DNA from: Bacillota bacterium
Lineage (GTDB): Bacteria > Bacillota > Clostridia > Saccharofermentanales > Fastidiosipilaceae
NCBI GenBank assembly: GCA_023420115.1
Contig: JAEZWR010000075.1
Location: 1-6,243 of the forward strand
DNA length: 6,243 nucleotides
Reading direction: 5' to 3'
In this document: in pieces, positions 1 through 5,892 of the stretch
Layout of the letters: every line of letters begins with the position of its first letter
Position numbering within the stretch: the stretch's first letter is position 1
Translations under genes and position numbers: made by a program
Notes under the pieces: model-generated
What the model was told of the DNA's origin: nothing
Database searches by the model: none
The model's input: the letters and a program-made list of their open reading frames with translations, nothing else

Positions 1-1922
1 CAATTGAACTTGGTAAGGCATATGTACAAGTTATGCCATCGATGAAAGGAATTACTAGTAATCTTGAAAAAGAGTTTGGTGGTAGTGGTGAAAAGGCTGG
101 TAAGTCATTTAGTGCTAGATTGAAAGATAGCTTAAAGAATATAAGCTATGCAAAAATAGCGAGTATGGCAACAAAGGCAATAACGGAGTCTTTAAATCTA
201 GGTGCGGAATTAGAACAAAACTTAGGTGGTACAGAAGCCGTTTTTGGAAAATTTGCTAATAACATTCAAAAGACAGCTCAATCAGCTTATAAAAATATGG
301 GTTTGTCGGCTTCTGATTATATGGCTACAGCAAATAAAATGGGCTCACTATTCCAGGGTTCGGGCATTGATATACAAAGGTCAATGAAATTGACACAAGA
401 TGCAATGCAAAGAGCCTCTGATGTCGCCTCGGTCATGGGTATCGATACTACAATGGCAATGGAGTCTATAGCAGGTGCTGCTAAGGGCAATTTTACAATG
501 ATGGACAATTTAGGCGTGGCTATGAATGCTACAACACTTCAAGCTTATGCTCTTGAAAAAGGTATTAATTTTAAGTGGAATACAGCAACACAATCACAAA
601 AAGCAGAATTAGCTATGAAAATGTTCATGGACAGAACAAGCAAATATGCTGGTAACTTTGCTAGAGAATCTGTAGCGACATTTTCAGGATCGCTTGGGGC
701 TTTGTCGTCAGCTTGGAAAAATGTATTAGGCTCACTTATGACAGGTGAGGGAGTTACGCAATCATTTAAGACTCTGGGTGAAACTATATTGGCATTTGGA
801 AAGAATTTGTTACCTGCATTGGGCAATATATTTTCACAATTACCATCTGGTTTATTTGCTTTGTTTGAAAGTCTAATACCACCATTAATTGAAAGTGGAA
901 AGACCGCATTTATGAATTTTATAACTGAATTCAGTCAAGGTGTGCCACTTTCTATTCCTCAAATTATCGCTACTGTTAGCGAAATAATTACGAATATATT
1001 AAGTAATATAGAAGCATCGATGCCATTATTAATTAACTCTGCAATGAATTTCTTTTCTACAATGGCAGATGGCATATTTAACTCACTTCCAACTATTATA
1101 GGTTCGGCAGGAGATATAATTGCTGCTATCTTAACTTTTGTAATATCTTCAATTCCTAAAATTATCGAAGCTGGATTTAACTTCTTTGTCAGTTTGATTA
1201 AGAATTTACCACAAATTTTGTCAGCTATAATCTCGGCGGTTGTAAAGATTGCTAGTAGTGTTTTTGATAAATTTAAGGGATTGGGCTCAAAGATGATTAC
1301 ATCGGGTTTTGAGTTCTTTACAAACTTTGCTAAGAAAGTACCCGTAGCTATAAAGAATCTAGTTTCTAAGATACCAGGATTTGTTACTCAAATTGTAAAT
1401 GGCTTTATATCTTTAGCATCTAGTATGGCTAGTATTGGTGGGGATATGGTTAGGGGGCTTTGGAATGGAATTGCAGACCTTGGTAAATGGATAATAGGCA
1501 AAATTAAAGGTTGGACAGGCAATGTCTTATCCAGGATAAAGAGCATGTTTGGAATTGCTTCTCCGTCAAAAATCACAGCTGGGTATGGTGCTTTTTTGGT
1601 TGAGGGTTTAGCAGTAGGTATTGTAAAAAATACTGATATTGTAAATAAATCTGTTAAAGATATGACAGATGAAGTCAAAGACAATTTCCATGCTGGTTTG
1701 GCTTTTGATGCGATTGAGGCTATGAACGTTGATAATCTAAATAGATCATTGCAATCTGGGCTGAGTTTAAAAACGTCAACAGATAAAAGTGAAGATATGG
1801 AAAGACTTAATATACTTGCAAAAAGAGTAGGAGAAGCAACTGTAGAGGCTTTTGTCCGTGCTGGGGTAAGTATAAATATTGATAAAAGGGAATTTGGACG
1901 TATAGTTAATTCTCTTGCATAG
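1..1922 (+). CDS. Phage tail tape measure protein (5' end outside window)
   Basis: This protein sets tail length and helps DNA cross the host envelope. The first ATG in view is at 33, but the same frame is open to the left edge and reads IELGKAYVQV before it. That resembles the usual start of Bacillota tape measure proteins, so probably only a few codons are missing. Numbered from Met33 (629 aa), residues 85-220 match the phage tape measure core, with ASDYMATANKMGSLFQG and AMESIAGAAKGNFTMMDNLG. Residues 270-458 are strongly hydrophobic and form about four or five degenerate units of roughly 40 residues, each opening with a (L/I/V)P motif and several ending FFxxL/F. The conserved C-terminal motif FGIASPSK lies at 506-513, followed by GAFLVEGLAVGI. 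By the general rule of about 1.5 angstrom per residue, it would specify a tail near 95 nm. The stop codon overlaps the AGGAG of the next gene. Confidence 0.93.
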   Translation, partial: IELGKAYVQVMPSMKGITSNLEKEFGGSGEKAGKSFSARLKDSLKNISYAKIASMATKAITESLNLGAELEQNLGGTEAVFGKFANNIQKTAQSAYKNMGLSASDYMATANKMGSLFQGSGIDIQRSMKLTQDAMQRASDVASVMGIDTTMAMESIAGAAKGNFTMMDNLGVAMNATTLQAYALEKGINFKWNTATQSQKAELAMKMFMDRTSKYAGNFARESVATFSGSLGALSSAWKNVLGSLMTGEGVTQSFKTLGETILAFGKNLLPALGNIFSQLPSGLFALFESLIPPLIESGKTAFMNFITEFSQGVPLSIPQIIATVSEIITNILSNIEASMPLLINSAMNFFSTMADGIFNSLPTIIGSAGDIIAAILTFVISSIPKIIEAGFNFFVSLIKNLPQILSAIISAVVKIASSVFDKFKGLGSKMITSGFEFFTNFAKKVPVAIKNLVSKIPGFVTQIVNGFISLASSMASIGGDMVRGLWNGIADLGKWIIGKIKGWTGNVLSRIKSMFGIASPSKITAGYGAFLVEGLAVGIVKNTDIVNKSVKDMTDEVKDNFHAGLAFDAIEAMNVDNLNRSLQSGLSLKTSTDKSEDMERLNILAKRVGEATVEAFVRAGVSINIDKREFGRIVNSLA

Positions 1923-1930
1923 GAGTAAAT

Positions 1931-2794
1931 ATGGGTAAGATAACTCATTTCAGAATCAAATATGAGGGTAGTCAAGGACAGCAGGCTTTAGACGGAATGA
2001 GTGTTATTTTAAGCAATAGCGATATTATGCGTTATTCCTGGGGTTATGATATGTCTCCATTGCTTACAGGAAAAGGATCTGTTCTTACAAGATTTTATAA
2101 AGAAATTGAGCAATTTAGATTAGAAACGTGTGTGTGGGGAAATGATAGGGAAGAATTACACAGAAAGATAGATAATCTAGTTGCACTATCAGAGACTGAT
2201 GTTATATCCAAGGTACCAGGTAAATTGCATATAAATGATGAATATTTAGTTTGTTATATTACATCGTTTGAAGTGACGGAGTTATCTTATGTGGCTTGTA
2301 AGGTCAACCTGGTCATCACAGCACCACAGTCATTTTGGATAGAAGAAGTTCACCGTAGTTATTTTTTAGGAGATAGTGACACAGCAGTAAGTGGTCGAAG
2401 ATATCCAAGAAAGTATTTAGATAAATATATACAAGATGGTTCGGGAAACACGTTAATTAATGATGGTTATTCATCCTCATCAATAAAACTGACAATTTAT
2501 GGTCCAGTTGAAAAACCTATAATTACAATAGCTGGTCATCCCTATATATACGATGACAAGATAGAAACAGGTGAGCGGGTAGAGATAGACCAGGTAAAAA
2601 GGACAGTCACAAAGTTTTATGCTAATGGTGCTAAAGAGAACGCTTTTCACAAAAGGGGAAAAGAATATAGTGTATTTAAACCAATTGATAGTGGTAATAA
2701 TCTGATTGTGTCATCTGGTGGTTATGGCTTCGATATCGTTCTGTATAAAGAAAGATCCATCCCTAAATGGCTAGGAAAGGAAAATTATGAGTGA
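1931..2794 (+). CDS. Distal tail protein (Dit-like, siphovirus tail component family)
   Basis: This 287-aa protein probably forms the ring that joins the tail tube to the tail tip. It has the features of the siphophage tail-component or Dit family: an N-terminal beta-rich part (about 1-135) ending in APQSFW at 131-136, then a C-terminal part with SIKLTIYGPVEKPIITI at 185-201, GERVEID at 214-220, and a terminal FDIVLYKERSIPKW. These resemble the conserved blocks of that family. The length is close to the usual Dit size of 250-300 aa. AGGAG at 1921-1925 overlaps the preceding TAG and sits 5 nt before the ATG, which fixes the start. Its position directly after the tape measure gene and before the hub gene is the standard siphophage order. 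There is no signal peptide or membrane segment, as expected for a virion protein. The family is assigned from sequence pattern and gene order, not from a search. Confidence 0.8.
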   Translation: MGKITHFRIKYEGSQGQQALDGMSVILSNSDIMRYSWGYDMSPLLTGKGSVLTRFYKEIEQFRLETCVWGNDREELHRKIDNLVALSETDVISKVPGKLHINDEYLVCYITSFEVTELSYVACKVNLVITAPQSFWIEEVHRSYFLGDSDTAVSGRRYPRKYLDKYIQDGSGNTLINDGYSSSSIKLTIYGPVEKPIITIAGHPYIYDDKIETGERVEIDQVKRTVTKFYANGAKENAFHKRGKEYSVFKPIDSGNNLIVSSGGYGFDIVLYKERSIPKWLGKENYE

Positions 2795-3800
2795 CATAGG
2801 TTCATTAATACATGCAGATTCTAATGGTAAAGAGTTAAGAGAAATATACATAATACAAAGTTTCGATGCGGTAGCTACTCTTGACGGTATTTCCGATTGG
2901 GAATTAAAGATACCTGTTATGGTTTTTGAAGAACAGGCAATAGAAATAGGTCATCAGATTTATTTAGAGGGTACCGAGTGGGGCGGAATAGTTAATAGGA
3001 TAAAAACTTCAGCTGACAGTATCGAAGTAGGAGGTTTGTCCTGGAGAGGATTATTGAGAAAAAATCTGATAACACCGCCAGATGGTCAAGCATATCGAGA
3101 GATAAAAGGTAAGGCTTCTAGTGTGATAAGGGAATTAATCTCTGATCATTTTGGAAGTCTTTTTAATATTGTTGCCGATACGGAAGATATAACAGTTAGT
3201 AACAAATTCAGATATCAATCGATAGGCGAGGGAATAGAAGAAACATTGCAAAAACACGGTGCAAGACTAGAAATTGTTAGTACAAGGGATAAAGTTGAAT
3301 TGCGTGTTAAAAAGATAGTTGATTGGAGTTCACAGTATGAACTTAATGAAGATTATGGAGCAGTACTAACTATAGAGTACGATGAAAGTGTTTTGACAAA
3401 TCATATTATTGCTCTGGGGCGTGGAGAACTGGAAGAAAGAATGGTAATCGAAGCATGGTTGCTTCCCGATGGTACAGTTACATATGATCCTAGACACTCG
3501 CAAAGACCAAGGGGATTTAATGAGATTACTTATAAATTAGATTATCCAAATGCAGAGAGTGAAGAGGAATTAAAAAATAAGATCATCGAAACTTTCAAAG
3601 AGAGAAGCCGAGTAAATAAGGCTGAAATTAAATTAAATGATATACGAATAATTAACTTAAATTTAGGTGACATCATAGCGACTAGGGATAGATTAACAGG
3701 TACTTATGCTAAGACGAGCATAGCGAAGAAAATATATAAAATAAGCGATAATGGATTACCATCGTTGCGTTATGAAGTTGCAGGAGCAAAGGGGGCATAA
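2787..3800 (+). CDS. Tail tip hub protein, Siphovirus ReqiPepy6 Gp37-like family
   Basis: This 337-aa protein probably forms the hub at the tail tip below Dit. Matches to the Gp37-like pattern are WGGIVNRI (65-72), GLSWRGLLRKNLITPP (83-98) followed by AYREIKGKASSVIRELI, a central NHIIALGRGELEERMV (205-220), and C-terminal LNLGDIIATRDRLTG (291-305), a beta-domain motif common in tail hub proteins. There is no C-terminal peptidase, lysozyme or fibre extension such as many tail-associated lysins carry, so this is a bare hub and wall-degrading activity must come from elsewhere. The ATG overlaps the end of the previous gene by 8 bp (ATGAGTGA), with AGGAAAGG just upstream, which suggests translational coupling. 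The family call is recognition by pattern. The hub role is inferred from gene order and from related phages. Confidence 0.82.
   Translation: MSDIGSLIHADSNGKELREIYIIQSFDAVATLDGISDWELKIPVMVFEEQAIEIGHQIYLEGTEWGGIVNRIKTSADSIEVGGLSWRGLLRKNLITPPDGQAYREIKGKASSVIRELISDHFGSLFNIVADTEDITVSNKFRYQSIGEGIEETLQKHGARLEIVSTRDKVELRVKKIVDWSSQYELNEDYGAVLTIEYDESVLTNHIIALGRGELEERMVIEAWLLPDGTVTYDPRHSQRPRGFNEITYKLDYPNAESEEELKNKIIETFKERSRVNKAEIKLNDIRIINLNLGDIIATRDRLTGTYAKTSIAKKIYKISDNGLPSLRYEVAGAKGA
3788..3795 (+). promoter_or_regulatory. Ribosome binding site that fixes the tail fibre start
   Basis: AAAGGGGG lies 6 nt before the ATG at 3802 and inside the last codons of the hub gene. It supports 3802 over the upstream in-frame ATG at 3751, which has no comparable site. 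An AGGAG at 3782-3786 is too far away to be the main site, but could help. Confidence 0.7.
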
Positions 3801-3801
3801 T

Positions 3802-4899
3802 ATGGCAGTAAAGGCTATACATATAAACTTAGATCTATCTGATCCTCATAATATAAAAGCAGAAGATGATGCCGCATGGCTAGGTGCAATTACAGGTGGT
3901 GCAACTGGTCCAGTTAGTGGGATTCTGCCCTGGGGAGATAGACTTAGAGCAACTAAAGTTTCAGATACTAAAGTTAGATTATCTTCTGGACTTTATTCTA
4001 TGCAAGGCTTTGTTATTAAAGTTATAGATAACGAAGAATTTACTATTAAACCTGGTTCTCAAGGAATGCAGAGAATCGATGTAATAGTGGCGGAATATAA
4101 AAAAGGTAGTCCGAGAGATAGTTATACTCTTAAAGTTATTCAAGGAACACAAGCCAGTTCATCTCCTACAACACCTAACTTAACTTCTCAAAATTTGCAT
4201 TTTGGTGGCTCATTGCGACAGGAAATAATTGCAAGGATAAACATTAATGGTACAACGCTACAGCAAGTTACAACTGTAGCACCTGTTATAAAAGGTCTAA
4301 GTGAGATGATTACCCTTGTAGATTCAATTAGATCTGATGTTTCTTCTGCTAAACGCAGTGCGAGTTCTGCTCTACCCTTATCAGGTGGAACAATGAGTGG
4401 AGATATTAATATGAGTAACCGAAAAATAAAAAATGTCGGTACTCCCACTAGTTCTGGTGATGTTGTTATTAAAAGTTATGCTGATGAAAAATTTAATGCT
4501 ATTAATGCGAAGTTAGAACCACAGGCAATAATAAAGTCAATTGCACCTTATGACGGAGCAGATTCAGGACTGGATGCAGATAAATTAGATGGTATCGAGG
4601 GTACATGGTACGTGAGAAAAGACCAAGACTCACAATACATAGGAACGAATCCTATTGTTAGGGGTTCATCTAGGTATGGTGGCAACTTACGTATAAATAA
4701 TTCAAGTGGTACAGAGGTAGCTACATTAGGTTTTGGAAGTAGTACAGATCTTGTTATCGAGAATAAAAGTACAGGAATAACTAAGTTTGCTAATAAAACT
4801 AATCAATTCATGTTCAATGGGAAATGGGCTGCAAAAGTAGACTGGGGTACAAGTGTACCTAGCACTCTTGAATTAGGCGAGATATACATACAAATTTAA
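3802..4899 (+). CDS. Tail fibre / receptor-binding protein, short
   Basis: This 365-aa protein is likely the host-contact component of the tail tip. Residues 1-165 look like a folded beta-rich anchoring domain, with GDRLRATKVSDTKVRLSSGL at 45-64 and LRQEIIARININ at 138-149. Residues 165-190 are a helical linker. Residues 191-228 hold the fibre motif LPLSGGTMSGDINM, then KIKNVGTPTSSGD and KSYADEKF, which is very common in tail fibres. SGLDADKLDG (255-264) is another fibre-type motif. The last 100 residues are Gly, Ser and Asn-rich beta sequence and would be the distal, probably receptor-binding, part. The frame is open to an ATG at 3751, but that start would overlap the hub gene by 50 bp. The ATG at 3802 has AAAGGGGG 6 nt upstream and gives the natural N-terminus MAVKAIHINLDLSD. 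Most fibre proteins work as trimers. No chaperone or enzymatic domain is visible. Confidence 0.75.
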   Translation: MAVKAIHINLDLSDPHNIKAEDDAAWLGAITGGATGPVSGILPWGDRLRATKVSDTKVRLSSGLYSMQGFVIKVIDNEEFTIKPGSQGMQRIDVIVAEYKKGSPRDSYTLKVIQGTQASSSPTTPNLTSQNLHFGGSLRQEIIARININGTTLQQVTTVAPVIKGLSEMITLVDSIRSDVSSAKRSASSALPLSGGTMSGDINMSNRKIKNVGTPTSSGDVVIKSYADEKFNAINAKLEPQAIIKSIAPYDGADSGLDADKLDGIEGTWYVRKDQDSQYIGTNPIVRGSSRYGGNLRINNSSGTEVATLGFGSSTDLVIENKSTGITKFANKTNQFMFNGKWAAKVDWGTSVPSTLELGEIYIQI

Positions 4900-4910
4900 G
4901 GAGTTATTAT

Positions 4911-5297
4911 ATGGCTACATTTACACCTAATCAGCCTTATGTTGTTAGAAAACCTATGCAGATCTATTGGGATAGTAATTCTGCTATTGCAAGACGTGAA
5001 ACGCATGGTGGAGGAATGCAACAGCCTACTACCGTATATATAGACCCTGCATATCGAGAAAACTTATTGCCTGCTATACCTGTTAGGACTGCTCCAAGCC
5101 CTAGTGGGTATACTTTAGGGTGGTTAAACATCAACGAAAACGCTAGTGGAGTACCTAATGTTTATATAGGTGTAGGGGACGGTCAAGTGAGAAAAGCAAA
5201 GGCGATATATATTGGAGTAGGTAATGGAGCAGTAAGAAAATGTACTGCTCTTTTTATTGGAAATGGTACAGGAGTGAGCAAAGCAAAAGGAGAATAA
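4911..5297 (+). CDS. Small phage structural protein with three C-terminal 15-residue repeats
   Basis: This 128-aa protein follows the fibre gene by 11 bp, with AAGGAG at 4898-4903, 7 nt before the ATG. Residues 1-80 are a Pro, Thr and Tyr-rich region without a motif I can name. Residues 84-128 are three consecutive 15-residue units: VYIGVGDGQVRKAKA, IYIGVGNGAVRKCTA and LFIGNGTGVSKAKGE. The repeated (Y/F)IGxGxGxVxKxx pattern resembles short beta-repeat modules found at the ends of small tail or minor structural proteins in Bacillota phages, often written as YIGVxGVARKVK. It is basic at its C-terminus and has no signal peptide or membrane segment. Being last in the tail operon, it is likely a virion accessory or tail-tip protein, possibly a decoration bound to the fibre. 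The exact role is unknown. The stop codon lies inside a 12-bp tandem duplication. Confidence 0.65.
   Translation: MATFTPNQPYVVRKPMQIYWDSNSAIARRETHGGGMQQPTTVYIDPAYRENLLPAIPVRTAPSPSGYTLGWLNINENASGVPNVYIGVGDGQVRKAKAIYIGVGNGAVRKCTALFIGNGTGVSKAKGE
5160..5294 (+). repeat. Three 45-bp in-frame coding repeats
   Basis: Three consecutive 45-bp units (5160-5204, 5205-5249, 5250-5294) encode the 15-residue repeats of the small structural protein. The nucleotide copies have diverged strongly while the protein pattern is kept, so the repeat is old rather than a recent duplication. Confidence 0.75.
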
Positions 5298-5309
5298 AAA
5301 GGAGAATAA
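5286..5309 (+). repeat. 12-bp tandem duplication carrying a Shine-Dalgarno sequence
   Basis: AAAGGAGAATAA occurs twice back to back (5286-5297 and 5298-5309). The first copy contains the last codons and stop of the 128-aa gene. The second contains AAAGGAG, a good ribosome-binding sequence, but no ATG, GTG or TTG follows at usable distance. It may be the remains of the start region of a gene lost or displaced by the downstream cassette. Confidence 0.8.
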
Positions 5310-5335
5310 AATTTAAAATATTTTTTATAGAACAC

Positions 5336-5363
5336 TTGCATATCTCGCGATATATGTTATAAT
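5336..5363 (+). promoter_or_regulatory. Extended -10 promoter for the small-gene cassette
   Basis: TTGCAT (5336-5341) and a perfect TATAAT (5358-5363) are separated by 16 bp. TG at 5355-5356 makes an extended -10 element, which compensates for the poor -35 (3 of 6 consensus bases). The A/T-run DNA at about 5308-5330 could act as an UP element. Transcription would begin near 5369-5371. It lies after the tail operon and before the two small genes, so they can be expressed independently of late transcription. Confidence 0.75.
5339..5356. promoter_or_regulatory. Near-palindromic operator candidate in the promoter spacer
   Basis: CATATCTCGCGATATATG is an 18-bp palindrome with a single mismatched pair (C5344 against T5351), centred on TCGCGA. 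It fills the spacer between -35 and -10, so a dimeric protein bound here would block RNA polymerase. The core stands out as GC-rich in AT-rich surroundings. The cognate regulator is not in this window and I cannot assign a family. Confidence 0.5.
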
Positions 5364-5375
5364 ATAAGAGTCAAA

Positions 5376-5396
5376 GGGATTTGATAATTTGTTAGG
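5376..5396 (+). repeat. Left arm of the 20-bp inverted repeat bounding the cassette
   Basis: This 21-nt arm begins about 6 nt after the predicted transcription start. It matches the reverse complement of 5868-5887 in 20 positions: 14 bp, a single extra T at 5390, then 6 bp (GTTAGG with CCTAAC). After a small mismatch, CTTAAC at 5399-5404 pairs with GTTAAG at 5857-5862. Confidence 0.9.
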
Positions 5397-5419
5397 TGCT
5401 TAACTTAGAAAGGGCGAAT

Positions 5420-5584
5420 ATGGAAAAGATGACTAACAAACAGTTTGAGACCGTTATAGAGCTTTATACTGAAAACATAAAGAGTCAACTAATAGAAGTT
5501 CTTAACAATAAACAAGAACTAACAAAAGATAAGATTGATGAAGTATTAAAAAAAGTTCTTAAGCAAACTTTAAAAAAAGATTAA
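5420..5584 (+). CDS. Small hypothetical phage protein (54 aa), lysine-rich helical
   Basis: I do not recognise this protein. From the ATG at 5420 it has 54 residues, beginning MEKMTNKQFETVIELYTENI and ending LKKVLKQTLKKD. It appears all-helical: one amphipathic helix at about 6-30, a NNKQELTKD turn, then a second lysine-rich helix at about 36-53. It has no cysteine, signal peptide or membrane segment. AAAGGG at 5409-5414, 5 nt upstream, supports this start. An in-frame GTG at 5396 would add 8 residues, but it lies inside the inverted-repeat arm and has no ribosome-binding site. It is the first gene after a dedicated promoter. Its size, charge and placement would suit a DNA-binding, regulatory or host-modulating accessory protein, but that is inference only. 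Confidence 0.65.
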   Translation: MEKMTNKQFETVIELYTENIKSQLIEVLNNKQELTKDKIDEVLKKVLKQTLKKD

Positions 5585-5593
5585 CTTAAGAAC
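5555..5593 (+). repeat. 9-bp inverted repeat across the end of the 54-aa gene
   Basis: GTTCTTAAG (5555-5563) and CTTAAGAAC (5585-5593) are perfect inverse copies with a 21-nt loop that contains the stop codon. No T-run follows, so it is not a terminator. It could fold in RNA, but a chance match is possible in such AT-rich DNA. Confidence 0.45.
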
Positions 5594-5597
5594 AAAA

Positions 5598-5637
5598 TGT
5601 AAAGATAGGTAGAGCACCCTACCTATCACCTTTTACA
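5598..5637 (+). promoter_or_regulatory. Strong intercistronic hairpin between the two small genes
   Basis: TGTAAAGATAGGTAG (5598-5612) pairs with CTACCTATC (5619-5627) and TTTACA (5632-5637), giving 15 bp with a 6-nt loop and a 4-nt bulge (5628-5631). Only four Ts occur, within the lower stem, so it is unlikely to be a full terminator. It could stabilise or process the transcript, or control translation of the next gene: CACCT (5627-5631) is complementary to the next gene's AGGTG (5653-5657). Confidence 0.7.
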
Positions 5638-5652
5638 AGGATAGGAATATGT

Positions 5653-5657
5653 AGGTG
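5653..5657 (+). promoter_or_regulatory. Probable ribosome binding site of the 65-aa gene, maskable by upstream sequence
   Basis: AGGTG lies 10 nt before the ATG at 5668 and matches the 3' part of the consensus AGGAGGTG. It is complementary to CACCT at 5627-5631, and TGT (5650-5652) to ACA (5635-5637), so an 8-pair structure with a 3-nt bulge could hide it. Confidence 0.45.
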
Positions 5658-5667
5658 TTTTGTCAAG

Positions 5668-5865
5668 ATGGAAAAGAAAAAAAGAGTAGCAGTCTATGAT
5701 TTGGAAGCACAACGTAGATGGAAAGAAAAAAATAAAGAAAGAGTTAAACATTTACGCAACAAGAGCAAAGCAAGGTGTTTTATAAGAGATGAAGCTACAA
5801 TTGAAGATCTTGAGGAACTTGAAGAAGTTCTTCAAAAAAGAAAATCTGATTTAGGTGTTAAGTAA
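5668..5865 (+). CDS. Small conserved hypothetical protein (65 aa) with YDxEAQxRxxEKN motif
   Basis: This 65-aa protein resembles a widespread family of small, unnamed proteins in Bacillota phages and mobile elements. They share a YDxEAQxR(Y/W)xEKN start, a central SxAR(x)FIR and an acidic C-terminal helix. Here these are YDLEAQRRWKEKN (10-22), SKARCFIRDEAT (33-44) and EDLEELEEVLQKRK (46-59). It is predicted to be all-helical with a basic first half and acidic second half, and has no signal or membrane segment. The family has no function known to me. Its basic N-terminal half and small size fit nucleic-acid binding, but this is inferred. It is the second gene of the promoter-terminator cassette, 83 bp after the 54-aa gene with a hairpin between. 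Its last codons fall in the inner part of the cassette's inverted repeat. Confidence 0.75.
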   Translation: MEKKKRVAVYDLEAQRRWKEKNKERVKHLRNKSKARCFIRDEATIEDLEELEEVLQKRKSDLGVK

Positions 5866-5867
5866 GT

Positions 5868-5887
5868 CCTAACAATTATCAAATCCC
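5868..5887 (+). repeat. Right arm of the 20-bp inverted repeat bounding the cassette
   Basis: CCTAACAATTATCAAATCCC begins 2 nt after the stop codon of the 65-aa gene and ends 5 nt before the terminator stem. It is the reverse complement of 5376-5396 apart from one missing base. The two arms enclose both small genes; their outer ends are 512 bp apart. Confidence 0.9.
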
Positions 5888-5892
5888 AATCG

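Noticed and set aside
317..826. Minus-strand open frames at 317-508 and 545-826
   Set aside because: Shadows of the conserved tape measure core; no initiation signals or recognisable protein features.
1388..1975. 195-codon open frame on the minus strand, antisense to the tape measure gene
   Set aside because: Its product is a Ser, Leu and Ile-rich composition typical of the reverse complement of a coding frame. It has no ribosome-binding site or domain motif, and the + strand gene is certain.
3751..3801. N-terminal extension of the fibre protein from ATG 3751
   Set aside because: It would overlap the hub gene by 50 bp and lacks a good ribosome-binding site, whereas ATG 3802 has AAAGGGGG 6 nt upstream and a typical N-terminus.
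4188..4448. Minus-strand 86-codon frame within the fibre gene
   Set aside because: Antisense to the fibre repeat region, no motif or ribosome-binding site.
5308..5330. Terminator for the tail operon in the A/T-run sequence
   Set aside because: No stem with GC pairs and adequate loop can be drawn; it looks more like an A/T-rich promoter upstream element.
5396..5419. GTG start adding 8 residues to the 54-aa protein
   Set aside because: The GTG lies in the inverted-repeat arm with no Shine-Dalgarno sequence; ATG 5420 has AAAGGG at 5 nt.
5555..5637. Terminator between the two small genes
   Set aside because: Neither inverted repeat is followed by a T-run; only four Ts occur, and they lie within the lower stem of the second hairpin.
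5376..5887. Insertion sequence with terminal inverted repeats
   Set aside because: No transposase is encoded, and no clean target-site duplication abuts the arms. The AAGAGTC copies lie 3 and 6 nt away from the arms and one belongs to the terminator.
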